The notes under the pieces: model-generated
What the model saw: the letters and a program-made list of their open reading frames with translations, nothing else
Told to the model about the DNA's origin: nothing
The model's database searches: none
Assembly (NCBI RefSeq): GCF_945952055.1
Contig: NZ_CAMFHB010000008.1
Location: 1-64,000, forward strand
Length of the DNA: 64,000 nucleotides
DNA from: an uncultured Alsobacter sp.
Lineage (GTDB): Bacteria; Pseudomonadota; Alphaproteobacteria; Rhizobiales; Beijerinckiaceae
Direction of reading: 5' to 3'
Shown: positions 50,293-58,504 of the stretch, piece by piece
How the letters are laid out: every line of letters begins with the position of its first letter
Numbering within the stretch: position 1 is the stretch's first letter
Made by a program: the position numbers and the translations under genes

Positions 50293-50718
50293 TCACAGGC
50301 CGTTGCAGATGCCGTTAATCAGCTCGCGGGCCGGGCCCGTGGCTGCGTCGCGCGCCGAAAGGCAGCAGCGCCGCACGTCGATGAGCGCGTTGTGGACCGT
50401 GGTCAGCAGCGCCGCGTTGGCGCTGTCGCCGTCGCTCTCCAGCCCGGCGATGGTCTTGTCGATCAGCGCCAAGAAGCCCGAGGCTTCGGAGGACGACACG
50501 GTCTCGCTCGCATCGCTCGTGGTGACGGTGACGTCCGCCCCCTCGGTCGAAGCGCCGGACGTGTCGGCGGCGCCGCCCTCGACGGTCGTGGCCGTCTGGT
50601 CCGCAGCGCCCGCGTCGGCGGCCTGCTGCGTGGCCGTGGCCTGGTCGGCGCCGGCCTGGTCGGCGGGGGCCGTGGTGTCGGCCGCCGCAGCGGCCTTGCT
50701 CTTGGGCGATCCGCTCAT
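50293..50718 (-). CDS. Low-complexity phage hypothetical protein
   Basis: 141 residues. The first 85 are low-complexity Ala/Asp/Thr/Ser/Gln (QAGADQATATQQAADAGAADQ) and the last 55 form a helical part (FLALIDKTIAGLESDGDSANAALLTTVHNALIDVRRCCLSARD). Unstructured, acidic; perhaps a head-associated or scaffold-like protein. Function not known. Confidence 0.55.
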   Translation of the reverse strand: MSGSPKSKAAAAADTTAPADQAGADQATATQQAADAGAADQTATTVEGGAADTSGASTEGADVTVTTSDASETVSSSEASGFLALIDKTIAGLESDGDSANAALLTTVHNALIDVRRCCLSARDAATGPARELINGICNGL

Positions 50719-50725
50719 GGATGCC

Positions 50726-51037
50726 TCACGCGAAGACGGTCACGTCGAACGTGCCGGCTGCCAGGGTGTTGGCGGCCAGACGCGGCGCGAGGTTGACGGT
50801 GAAGCCCGTGGTGGTGCGGGCGGAGATCCACCAGGTGCAGTCCTGCCCGGGCGTGACGTGGACGGTGTAGGCCGCCGGCAGCGGCTCGTCGAAGGCGACG
50901 GCGGTGGCGACCGACTGGCCCGCGCCGCCGCCGATGGCGTTGGCGACGGCCTTCTTGATGGCGCAGATGAGCCGGTCCTGCTGGGCGAGCGCCTGCGCAG
51001 AGCCAGTCATCTCCACCCGCTGGATGGGAAGAGGCAT
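50726..51037 (-). CDS. Small virion-associated hypothetical protein
   Basis: 103 residues (PIQRVEMTGSAQALAQQDRLICAIKKAVANAIGGGAGQSVATAVAFDEPLPAAYTVHVTPGQDCTWWISARTTTGFTVNLAPR). The TPGQDCTWWISARTTTGFTVNL part resembles H-type lectin-like virion proteins. It lies between portal and protease genes. Confidence 0.6.
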   Translation of the reverse strand: MPLPIQRVEMTGSAQALAQQDRLICAIKKAVANAIGGGAGQSVATAVAFDEPLPAAYTVHVTPGQDCTWWISARTTTGFTVNLAPRLAANTLAAGTFDVTVFA

Positions 51038-51050
51038 GAGAGGGTTCCTT

Positions 51051-52382
51051 TCAGTTGCCGAGGGCTCGGCTGTTCGCGCGTTCGGCCTGTTGCGCGGCCT
51101 GGTTGGCCGCCTCCTGCGCCACTTGGGCGTTGGCCTCGATCAGGAGCATGTCGGCAAACGGGCTGAGCGACGGCGCCATGCCGTTGAGCGCCCGGTGCTC
51201 GTTCGGGGTGATCGCGTTGGAGGCGTAGAGGGTGGCGTAGACGTTGGCCGCCTGCATCTCGTCCTCGCGGTCGAGGCCCAGCCAGGCGAACTCGAGCTGC
51301 GAGAAGCCCATGAGCCCCTGCACCGTCTCGCGCGTCAGGTAGGCCGCGATCATGTGGGCCATCGGCTTGATGGCCGACACCCAATCCCGGTCCTCGCCGA
51401 CTTCGGCGGTGTTCCGGTTCACGTCCCGCTCGACGCCGAGGTTCTGCGGCGACAAATCGAACGCGATGGCGATCTCGCTCTTGAGAAACTCCTGCCATTT
51501 CAGGAACAGGGCGTTGTCGCCGTCAGGGAAGAGCTTGAGGACCGAGTAGCCCCTGCCCTTCTCGCCCGAGGACTGCGAGCCGAAGATGGGCATCTGGCCC
51601 TGGCCCTCGACCTCGTGACGCCAGTAGTTGCGGAAGGCGGCCAGCGTCTCGGCGCTGGCGCTGTCGCCGATGTCGATCGCGATCGAGGGCCGTGCGTTCG
51701 ACGCGACGTTGCCGGCGAACTCGCCGACGCCCAGGATGCGGCTGATCGACTGGAAGGCCACCTCCAGCGGCCCGAGCCCGAACGGCGAGGCCGTCGAGGG
51801 GTTGGGCTTGAGGTAGATCAGCTCGTCGGAGCGCAGCAGGATCGACTTGCCGGCCGTGTAGGCCGCGTTGTAGCCGATGGTCTGCTGGTAGCGCGCCTCG
51901 TTCGGATCGCCGGTCCAGGCCGGGAAGAGCTGGATCGACAGGCCGTCGACCGGCCACATCCAGAGCGGCCGGATGGGATCGCCGCCCAGGCGCTGCTCGA
52001 TGGCGCCGGCGCCGCAGCAGATGTCCTCGATCACCTGCTCGATGAGGCTGTGGAAGCTGTCATCGTTGTTGGGGTTGCGCAGGCAGCCGGTGAGGAGGTC
52101 GATCTGGCGCTGCAGCTCGGGGTTGACGTCGATGCCCTTGACCGGCCGGATCTCCCAATCGAGCAGCTTGATCGGGTTCTTGAGCGCGTTGATGGCGCGC
52201 CGCGCGTAGGGCGTGCGGGAGAAGGCCCGCAGGTTGCGGGGCGTGGGCTTGAAGGCGGCGCGCTTCTGGTTGATCGGGCCGAGGCCGACCTGGTTGAAGA
52301 GCGGGTAGGCCGAGGTGTCGCGCTCGGGCGCAGCGCGGCGCCGGCCAGCGCCTCGCCGCTTGAAGAAGTCGAGGATTGCCAT
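51051..52382 (-). CDS. Portal protein
   Basis: 443 residues from the ATG at 52382. N-terminus with a basic stretch (FKRRGAGRRRAAPERD), then ARRAINALKNPIKLLDWEIRPVKG, EQVIEDICCGAGAIEQRLGGDPIRPLWMWPVDGLSIQL, ELIYLKPNPSTASPFGLGPLEVAFQSISRIL (typical of SPP1/HK97-like portals), SSGEKGRGYSVLKLFPDG and EIAIAFDLSPQNLGVERDVN. It forms the DNA entry ring in the capsid. Confidence 0.88.
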   Translation of the reverse strand: MAILDFFKRRGAGRRRAAPERDTSAYPLFNQVGLGPINQKRAAFKPTPRNLRAFSRTPYARRAINALKNPIKLLDWEIRPVKGIDVNPELQRQIDLLTGCLRNPNNDDSFHSLIEQVIEDICCGAGAIEQRLGGDPIRPLWMWPVDGLSIQLFPAWTGDPNEARYQQTIGYNAAYTAGKSILLRSDELIYLKPNPSTASPFGLGPLEVAFQSISRILGVGEFAGNVASNARPSIAIDIGDSASAETLAAFRNYWRHEVEGQGQMPIFGSQSSGEKGRGYSVLKLFPDGDNALFLKWQEFLKSEIAIAFDLSPQNLGVERDVNRNTAEVGEDRDWVSAIKPMAHMIAAYLTRETVQGLMGFSQLEFAWLGLDREDEMQAANVYATLYASNAITPNEHRALNGMAPSLSPFADMLLIEANAQVAQEAANQAAQQAERANSRALGN

Positions 52383-52393
52383 GAGCGGTCCTG

Positions 52394-53935
52394 TCAGCCG
52401 AACAGAGGTTTGCGTGAAGGCGCCGCGAGGGCGTTGTAGGCGTCGGAGGTCGCGTCCACCTGGTCGTCGTGGCGCCCCTTCGGGAACACCTTGAGCTCGT
52501 CGAGGTAGTCGCGGTTCCAGGGCCCTTCGAGCAGCCGCACGTTGCCGGCCTCGGCCTGCGCCGAGAACGGCCGCGCACGGACGTCCTTCGCGCCGGTCGG
52601 GGCGACGATGCGCACGTCGAAGCCGGCCAGCAGGCGGACCAGCGACTGCGCCCAGGCCTTGCCGGCGGCGCCGGGGTCCTGCGGCAGCGTGATGGTCACG
52701 TCGTAGCCGTCGGTGATGGCGGTCTGCTTCATGACCGCCTCGACCTCGAGCGCGGTGCCGCGCAGGCGCACGACGTGCTCGACGGTGACGAAGCCCAGCG
52801 CGTCGATGGCCAGCAGCGCGCCGACCGTCCAGTCGGGATCGGTGCCCTGCTTTTCCTCCGAGCTGGCGAGGTCCCACGCGCGGACGCGGCGCACCGGGAC
52901 CGGCGCGGCCTTGATGATCGGGAACCAGGCGAGCTTGAAGAAGCCGCCCTCGCGCGGCGCCGGGCGCTGCTGCACCTGGCCGGCGAAGGCGTAGGAGCCG
53001 AGCCGGGTGAGCCACTCGCCCAGCACGGTCGCGGGGTAGCGCTCAGGCCACAGCGGCTCGCCCTCGACGGTGCGAGGGTCGGCCCAGAGCTTGCCCTTGT
53101 CGGCGCCGTAGCGGTGCCTGACGGTCGTGGTGACGGGCGTCGGGTGCTTCGTCTCGTACTCGCCCGGCAGGCACAGATGCGTCCAGCCGGTCTCGCTGGC
53201 CAGGATGTGGCCGCACATGTCGTTCTCGTGGACGCGCTGCATGATCACGATGAACGCGCCGTTGATCGCGTCGTTGAGACGGGTCGGGACGGCCTCGGTC
53301 CACCAGGTCAGCACCGCCTGGCGCTGCACGTCGCTCTCGGTGTTGACCACGTTGTGCGGGTCGTCGATCACGAAGATGTCGGCGCCGTGGCCGGTCAGCA
53401 CGCCGTCCGAGGACGTGGCCAGGCGCGCGCCGCCGCGCGTGTTCTCGTAGTAGGTCTTGGTGTTCTGGTCGGCCGCGAAGGTGACGCGGCCGAGACCGCC
53501 CGGGCCGTTGCCCCAGTTGTTCTGGTACCACTCGCTGTCCATCAGGCGACGCGCCTTGACGTTGTCGCGGATGGTCAGGTCCTTGTTGTAGGACGCGAAG
53601 ATGAACTTCACGCCCGGGCCGCGCCAGGTGCCCGGCCGGATCGGCAGGTTGTGGCCGACCTTGTCGGGATCGGGGTTCTGCGCCCAGCTCCAGGCCGGGA
53701 AGAACACGCCCGCGCCCAGCGACTTCATGTGCCGCGGCGGGATGTTGATGATGAGCCGCTTGATCTCCCGGTCGGCCACGGCCGCCAGGTGATCGGTGAT
53801 CGCGTCAACGTGCCAGTTCGACGCGAACGGGTTCGTCTCGACATGGCGCCAGCCCTGCCGGATGAACTCGGGCAGGTGCTGCTCGGCCTGGACGCGCCGC
53901 ATCTGGCGCAGCTGCTCGTCGAGCATCCCGGCCAT
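52394..53935 (-). CDS. Terminase large subunit
   Basis: 513 residues. ATPase domain: Walker A-like PPRHMKS (66-72) and Walker B IFVIDD (187-192) with DPHN after. Nuclease domain: the first acidic position D355 in VRAWDLASS, and a C-terminal HDDQVDATSDAYNAL containing the later acidic cluster. The motif AGQVQQRPAPREGGFFK links the two. It pumps DNA into the prohead and cuts the genome. Confidence 0.93.
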   Translation of the reverse strand: MAGMLDEQLRQMRRVQAEQHLPEFIRQGWRHVETNPFASNWHVDAITDHLAAVADREIKRLIINIPPRHMKSLGAGVFFPAWSWAQNPDPDKVGHNLPIRPGTWRGPGVKFIFASYNKDLTIRDNVKARRLMDSEWYQNNWGNGPGGLGRVTFAADQNTKTYYENTRGGARLATSSDGVLTGHGADIFVIDDPHNVVNTESDVQRQAVLTWWTEAVPTRLNDAINGAFIVIMQRVHENDMCGHILASETGWTHLCLPGEYETKHPTPVTTTVRHRYGADKGKLWADPRTVEGEPLWPERYPATVLGEWLTRLGSYAFAGQVQQRPAPREGGFFKLAWFPIIKAAPVPVRRVRAWDLASSEEKQGTDPDWTVGALLAIDALGFVTVEHVVRLRGTALEVEAVMKQTAITDGYDVTITLPQDPGAAGKAWAQSLVRLLAGFDVRIVAPTGAKDVRARPFSAQAEAGNVRLLEGPWNRDYLDELKVFPKGRHDDQVDATSDAYNALAAPSRKPLFG

Positions 53936-53966
53936 CAGATGCCCCGCGAGTCCACTTTGCCGCCTT

Positions 53967-53982
53967 GTTCGTCAGAACGAAC
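53967..53982. repeat. Perfect short palindrome in the TerS-TerL gap
   Basis: GTTCGTCAGAACGAAC is a 6-bp inverted repeat around CAGA, in the 147-bp non-coding gap between the terminase genes. It could be a regulatory hairpin in the terL leader, a small subunit binding site or part of a cos/pac region. Position is suggestive only. Confidence 0.4.
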
Positions 53983-54082
53983 GGGCTTGTTGCGCTTTTC
54001 GGCGTCGAGGCGGTTCCAGTGTGGTCTCCCCAACTAGGCGATACGACCACACCCGCGGACTGAAATACCGGACGATGCGGCA

Positions 54083-54529
54083 TCACTCCGCAGGCGCGGC
54101 GTCGGCGGCCTGCCGCTCCAGGTCCGCGATGATCGCGGCCTGCGTCTCGGCGGACAGCGAGGCGAACATGCTCTCGTCGAAGCCGGGCGCGCCGACGACG
54201 GCCACCGGCACCGCGCCGCCGTTCGGGCCGGTCTGCTCGACCCGCTCGGTGTAGCCCCGGTGCTTGCCCTGCGTGCGCAGGTAGAAGCGGATCTGGTCCT
54301 TGTCGCCGTCGCGGATCTGGCCGAGCAGCTTGGCCTCGGCGAGGTCGATGACCTCTTCCTTGATGTTGGCCACGGCCTCGCGCAGCGCGGCGTCGTCGTT
54401 GATCCAGCGGTGCAGCGTGACGCGGTGGATGTTGAGCTTCTGAGCCGCGACGGCGAGGACGCCGCCGGACGCCTCGAGCGCCGCGATGACGGTGGCGGTC
54501 GGGTGCTTGCGGTCGGAGGGAGATGCCAT
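54083..54529 (-). CDS. Terminase small subunit-like protein
   Basis: 148 residues. An N-terminal helix-turn-helix (VIAALEASGGVLAVAAQKLNIHRVTLHRWINDDAALREAVANIKEEVIDLAEAKLLGQIRDGDKDQIRFYLRTQGKHRGYTER) is the standard small-terminase pattern, including the LRTQGKHRGY block also seen in phage TerS families. It recognises the packaging site and lies just upstream of terL. Confidence 0.82.
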   Translation of the reverse strand: MASPSDRKHPTATVIAALEASGGVLAVAAQKLNIHRVTLHRWINDDAALREAVANIKEEVIDLAEAKLLGQIRDGDKDQIRFYLRTQGKHRGYTERVEQTGPNGGAVPVAVVGAPGFDESMFASLSAETQAAIIADLERQAADAAPAE

Positions 54530-54606
54530 GGTTCACGTGCGTGCGCGCGACTGTTGCACGCGCAGCGCCTCCTCTGCGGCCTTCGAAGCGGCCAATGGGC
54601 GGGATT

Positions 54607-55119
54607 TCAGGGGGTTTTTGCGGTTTCGGCAGGGGCGCCGAAGCGGACGAAGAAGGGCGGCACGTAGAAGTGGCCCGGGTAGGCGAGCTTCATGCGCTTG
54701 CCGTTCAGCAGCTCGATGAAGCGGTGCATTCCGGCCTCGTCGAGGTGGTAGAAGTAGAACTTGCTCGTCTCGGTCGGGCCCTCGGGCGAGGGGTTCACCC
54801 AATGGGGGCCGTCGCCGTAGGGCTTCCACCCGTACTGTTCGCACACCTCGGGGGTCGCCTCGATCCAGTCCGACGCCACCTGGAAATTCGCACTGGACCG
54901 GATGGTCATCTGGCCCGCGAGCGGGTTGGGGTGCCTGACGTAGACCTTGTAGTTCTTGTCGGTCGGGACGAGCTCGTTGCCGGCCTCGACGCACTCGAAG
55001 AACCGCTCGGGCGTCATGGAGCCGCAGTAGGAGCAGGTGCCGTTGTCGCGCCAGGTGGCGGGGCCGCCCAGGTAGAAGCCATCGGCCTTCTGGCGCGGGC
55101 AGATCGTCTCGGCGGTCAT
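54607..55119 (-). CDS. Phage hypothetical protein with a Cys pair
   Basis: 170 residues. Begins with CPRQKADGFYLGGPATWRDNGTCSYCGSMTPERFFECVEAGNELVPTDKNYKVYV, which has Cys positions suited to zinc binding (CSYCGS). The remainder is mixed (FQVASDWIEATPEVCEQYGWKPYGDGPHWVNPSPEGPTETSKFYFYHLDEAGMHRFIELLN). Unknown function. Its gene overlaps the ParB-like gene by 4 bp, so it is translated with the modification pair. Confidence 0.65.
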   Translation of the reverse strand: MTAETICPRQKADGFYLGGPATWRDNGTCSYCGSMTPERFFECVEAGNELVPTDKNYKVYVRHPNPLAGQMTIRSSANFQVASDWIEATPEVCEQYGWKPYGDGPHWVNPSPEGPTETSKFYFYHLDEAGMHRFIELLNGKRMKLAYPGHFYVPPFFVRFGAPAETAKTP

Positions 55120-55871
55120 GCGGCTTCCCTCTTGCTGGGCTTCGCGTCGGCCTCGGCCTTGGCCTGCTCGCCCTCGATCTGGTCGAGGCGTTCGGTGGCC
55201 AGCTCGATGAGGGCGCCGATGGCGATGGCGTCGTTGGTGATGTCGAGGACGTCCTTGGTGCGGATGAGCGTGCCGAAGAAGGCCTCGTAGTCGGCGTAGC
55301 GGGCGTGGATGACCTTGGCCTTCTTCGCCCGCTCGGCCAGCTTCTCGAACTGCGCCAGGAACTCCTGTTTGTCCTCGGGCAGGAACGAGAGCAGGACCTC
55401 CTCGTATTTCGGCATCCCGATGCGCAGCTTTTCGAGGTCGGGATCCTGCAGGAGCCCGAGATCGGTGTCGGTGATGCCGGTGTAGCGCTGCTCGAGGACG
55501 TCGAGGCTCTCGTAGAGCTCGCGCAGGAGGTTCGGGTCGTCCTGGCCGACGAGGGCGTTCTGGGCCAGCTGGATCGCCACCTGGCGCTCGGCGGGCAGCT
55601 CGCCCACGATCTTCATGACCTGGATGGTGGCCAGGCCGGCGGCGATCGAGGCCTTCGTGCGGTGGTTGCCGGAGAGGACCTTGAGGCGCCCGCCGTCCAT
55701 GATGACGAGGGGCAGCGAGGTCAGGCAGCCGTCGCGCCGGAGGTTGTCGACGAGCGTCTTGAACTGGCGCTCGGGCATGAACCGCGCGTTCCTCTCCAGC
55801 AGGTAGAGGTCGCGCGGGTCGACGGTGATGATCTCGGTCTCAAGCTGCTGCGTCTGGGGCTGATTTTGCAT
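55116..55871 (-). CDS. ParB/sulfiredoxin-fold protein (partner of the DNA modification gene)
   Basis: 251 residues from the ATG at 55871. Residues 10-100 form a ParB-like N-terminal domain with the GNHR motif (68-71; LKVLSGNHRTKASIAAGL) where true ParB has GERR. A helical C-terminal part (VGQDDPNLLRELYESLDVLEQRYTGITDTDLGLLQ, IGALIELATERLDQIEGEQAKAEAD) follows. In several phages such ParB-domain genes lie next to methyltransferase or Mom-like genes and help choose or nick target DNA; they are not partition genes. The first 31 bp overlap the end of the modification gene. Confidence 0.8.
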   Translation of the reverse strand: MQNQPQTQQLETEIITVDPRDLYLLERNARFMPERQFKTLVDNLRRDGCLTSLPLVIMDGGRLKVLSGNHRTKASIAAGLATIQVMKIVGELPAERQVAIQLAQNALVGQDDPNLLRELYESLDVLEQRYTGITDTDLGLLQDPDLEKLRIGMPKYEEVLLSFLPEDKQEFLAQFEKLAERAKKAKVIHARYADYEAFFGTLIRTKDVLDITNDAIAIGALIELATERLDQIEGEQAKAEADAKPSKREAA

Positions 55872-57264
55872 AGCTCGTGGTGACCTTGCGGGTGCGGTCG
55901 TCCTTGAAGTGGCGCTTCCACCACTCGGCATAGATGGCCTGGACGTCCGCGGTTCTGGGGGCGGAGGCGTAGTTGACGATGAACTTGGATCCGGACCGCT
56001 CCTCCGGGCCCGGTTCCTTGCGGCCGATGACCTCGTAGATGCCCCGGTATTTCATGCTCACCGGGTTGTTCGAGCGCACCGTCGTGACGACGGCCTGCAC
56101 GGGGCGGTGGGTCAGCCGCTTCTGGGCGGTGTGGAGCACCAGCTCGCTGGTGGCGAGCATGGCGATCAGCTTGGAGATGCGGCCGAAGCGCGTCGTCGCG
56201 GTGTCGGAAAGCAGGTAGACGTACTCGCCCTTCTTGTAGGGGCCGATGTTCGACTTCGGCGGCGAGAACGACAGGATGCCGGCCAGCATATCGTCGAGGT
56301 AGATCAGGAAGTTGAGCGGCGCCGAGGTCCAGGCGATCGTCTCTTGCAGGTAGAGGCTCTTGATGTAGTCGGCATAGCCCGCCTTGACGCGGGCGATCTC
56401 GACTTTCGTGCCCGGGCCGAGGCGGCCGATGTCCACCGCCTTGAAGGCGAACGGCGTGCCGCGCTCGGTCGAGTTCCGGTCGACCGTGGAGGCCTTGCCG
56501 GCCCGGCCATAGACATAGAACGGTGGCTTCATGCCGAGCCGGTGGTAGGCCAGCAGCTTGCCGTTCTCGATGCGGTCCTTGTAGGCGGCGACGTAGGGCA
56601 CGCCCGATGCGTCGATCTTGTCGATCAGCTCGGGGAAGTCGTCGGGATCCCACATCCGATAGGTGGGCGGGGTCCACTCGACGTTCTCGTTGATGAACCG
56701 GTACCAGCTCTCGTACCAGCCCTCGATGAAGGGCGCCGAGACGACGATGCCGGCGCCGGTCTCCATCGCCTTGTCGAGGTGGTCGCGGAAGTCGCCGGCG
56801 TAGTAGCTGTCGAGGCGCACGCCGGCGACCAGGGCCGCGGCCTTCGCCCGGCACAGCGCCACGTAGTCGTCGAAGCGGTTCTCGTAGTAGGCCCAATGCC
56901 GCTCGGCGTAGCGGCTCGGGCCGTTGAACATGCGGCCGAGGAAGAGGCCGAGGATGAGGGCGCCGACGCGGTCGGCATAGCCCTTGCCGGCCAGGCGCTC
57001 CTCGTAGCCGGCGAGCTTGCCCTTGAACGTGAAGGGCAGCGGCTCGCCGCGCACCAGGCCCGCCAGGGCTCCCGACAGGATCGACACGTCGTTGCCGTGG
57101 AGCCGGATCGCGGGGTTGGCGCGGCCGATGGCGCTCTCGAACGAGAACATGCCCGAGCAGCCGACATAGGCCTCCGGCCAGGTCGAGAAGTCGATGGAGC
57201 GCAGGATCTGCGCGAGGCAGACCGGCGGGATCGAGCCGTTGAAGATCTCGTTCGTCTTGAACAT
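55840..57264 (-). CDS. Putative antirestriction DNA modification enzyme (methyltransferase-like plus Mom-like domain)
   Basis: 474 residues. The first half resembles phage 'putative antirestriction adenine methyltransferases': AYVGCSG (32-38, where the SAM-binding loop would be), HGNDVS (56-61) and SAPFIEGWYESWYRF (176 onward) at the position of the catalytic (D/N/S)PP(Y/W). Here the motif reads SAPF, so catalysis is uncertain. The second half (about 300-430) has a GNAT-like segment with YLLSD (350-354), RFGRISKLIAML and TTVRSNNPVSMKYRG (394-408), resembling Mom-type acyl or glycinamide transferases. It may add bulky groups to adenine and protect phage DNA against restriction. First gene of the late block; the early promoter lies beside it. 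Confidence 0.62.
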   Translation of the reverse strand: MFKTNEIFNGSIPPVCLAQILRSIDFSTWPEAYVGCSGMFSFESAIGRANPAIRLHGNDVSILSGALAGLVRGEPLPFTFKGKLAGYEERLAGKGYADRVGALILGLFLGRMFNGPSRYAERHWAYYENRFDDYVALCRAKAAALVAGVRLDSYYAGDFRDHLDKAMETGAGIVVSAPFIEGWYESWYRFINENVEWTPPTYRMWDPDDFPELIDKIDASGVPYVAAYKDRIENGKLLAYHRLGMKPPFYVYGRAGKASTVDRNSTERGTPFAFKAVDIGRLGPGTKVEIARVKAGYADYIKSLYLQETIAWTSAPLNFLIYLDDMLAGILSFSPPKSNIGPYKKGEYVYLLSDTATTRFGRISKLIAMLATSELVLHTAQKRLTHRPVQAVVTTVRSNNPVSMKYRGIYEVIGRKEPGPEERSGSKFIVNYASAPRTADVQAIYAEWWKRHFKDDRTRKVTTSYAKSAPDAAA

Positions 57265-57292
57265 GGGCGGCGCTTTTCTGGGGCTGGAAGGC

Positions 57293-57332
57293 GCTTTTTT
57301 CTGTACGTATTGCTTATTTCTGCTAGTCTGAA
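57293..57332 (+). promoter_or_regulatory. Early promoter element, copy 1
   Basis: GCTTTTTTCTGTACGT followed by ATTGCTTATTTCTGCTAGTCTGAA. A -35-like CTGTAC and a -10-like TAGTCT are 17 bp apart. This is the first copy; the upstream neighbour is the divergent modification gene, and fittingly no terminator hairpin precedes it. The first early gene starts at 57365. Confidence 0.7.
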
Positions 57333-57364
57333 TGTATCGAGTTCACCAGCCGCGAGAGACGCCG

Positions 57365-57670
57365 ATGACCACCCACCGCATGCTCCAGAGCGACCTGACG
57401 GCCGAAGCCCTGCGCTGCGCTCACACGTTCCAGCTCCAGACCCTGGCCCAGATGCTCCAGGGCGGCTGGGTGGTGAAGTCGGTTCGCCGGCAGGGCGGCG
57501 TCACGGTCATCACCGTCGATCACCCGCACGGCGGGTTCGGGCTGATCGCCCCGAACGGCATGTTCCAGCGCCCGCTCAAGGGCTCGAAGTCCGTCACGTG
57601 GTGCTGGAGCAAGATGGCCGATCTGGCGAAGGCCACGGTGCCGTTCTGCAACGCGCCGAAGGCCGCCTGA
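57365..57670 (+). CDS. Early phage hypothetical protein
   Basis: 101 residues from the ATG at 57365; the upstream ATG at 57332 would lie at the transcript start predicted from the promoter element. Sequence (TTHRMLQSDLTAEALRCAHTFQLQTLAQMLQGG, VTVITVDHPHGGFGLIAPNGMFQRPL) has no recognised motif. First gene of the operon driven by the element at 57293. Confidence 0.7.
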   Translation: MTTHRMLQSDLTAEALRCAHTFQLQTLAQMLQGGWVVKSVRRQGGVTVITVDHPHGGFGLIAPNGMFQRPLKGSKSVTWCWSKMADLAKATVPFCNAPKAA

Positions 57671-57698
57671 TCCTCACATTCCACGGCAGGAGCCGATC

Positions 57699-57926
57699 AT
57701 GCTGACCCCCTCTCAGATCCGCTGGGCGGCCTCTCACGACTGGTTCGTTGCCGCCACGAAGGCCGGCGACGGCCGCGACGGCGTGACCGTCCTTGAGGTC
57801 GCTGTGTACGCGCCGGGGGTCACCCCTGACGACACCGTCCGGTTCACCGAGGAGGGCCGGGCCGTCACCGAGCGGACGATGGACTTCTTCGACTACCCCA
57901 GCCTGCGCGATTGGGCGGGCTACTGA
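57699..57926 (+). CDS. Small early phage protein
   Basis: 75 residues. CCACGGCAGGAGCC precedes the ATG. Contents (SQIRWAASHDWFVAATKAGDGRDGVTVLEVAVYAPGVTPDDTVRFTEEGRAVTERTMDFFDYPSLRDWAGY) are acidic and soluble. Unknown; possibly a host-interaction protein given its size and place. Confidence 0.7.
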   Translation: MLTPSQIRWAASHDWFVAATKAGDGRDGVTVLEVAVYAPGVTPDDTVRFTEEGRAVTERTMDFFDYPSLRDWAGY

Positions 57927-57964
57927 CCACCCCACCACCCCTCCCCTACCACGGAGACAGAGCC

Positions 57965-58504
57965 ATGAAGCTCACAGACATCGGTCGAGTGCAGCAGCTC
58001 GCCAACGCACGAAACGACGCGGTCCGACTCCATGCCGAAGTACGCGCCGGGCACGGCCTCAGGATCGCGCTAAACGGCATCTGGCTGGACACCGGCATCG
58101 TCACGCACTGCCGGCCAGTCGTGCTCGCCTACTTCCGCGAGCAGGTCGAGGTAGCCGAGCGCGGCCTGCGCGAGCTGGGCATCGAGGTCGAGCCCGCCTT
58201 GCCGCCCGCCGGGCCGATCGCCATCCAGGCGCTGCGCGAGCGCGGCTACGCAATCCAGCAGACCGGCGGCGGCTGCACGGCGTGGGTCAAGAGGATCGAC
58301 CGCGAGGACGTCGTCGTGACCGATCTCAGCGGGACGCACGAAGCCACGCCCGACGACTGGATCGTCGGCCGCTACCCGGCTGACGACTGGGGCAGCAACC
58401 GGATGTTCTGCATCACCTCCGACGAGGCGAACGCCGAGCGCGGCCTGTTTGCCACCCTCGACCTCGTCGAGAGCCGCACCGTGGCCGAACTGAGGGACAT
58501 GTGA
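57965..58504 (+). CDS. Early phage hypothetical protein
   Basis: 179 residues from the ATG at 57965, which follows CTACCACGGAGAC. Helical first part (QLANARNDAVRLHAEVRAGHGLRIAL, AYFREQVEVAERGLRELG), then AIQALRERGYAIQQTGGGCTAWVKR and VVVTDLSGTHEATPDDWIVGRYPADDWG. Its DLS/T-HEATPDDWI pattern is common in phage early proteins, but no function is known to me. Its stop overlaps the next start. Confidence 0.7.
   Translation: MKLTDIGRVQQLANARNDAVRLHAEVRAGHGLRIALNGIWLDTGIVTHCRPVVLAYFREQVEVAERGLRELGIEVEPALPPAGPIAIQALRERGYAIQQTGGGCTAWVKRIDREDVVVTDLSGTHEATPDDWIVGRYPADDWGSNRMFCITSDEANAERGLFATLDLVESRTVAELRDM

Noticed and set aside
55116-55871. Chromosome or plasmid partition ParB
   Set aside because: No ParA nearby, GNHR in place of GERR, and linkage to a DNA modification gene; a partition role is not supported.
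23505-57264. Transposable (Mu-type) phage
   Set aside because: Several tail proteins are Mu- or P2-like, but no transposase genes are seen and the left end is a tRNA attachment site.
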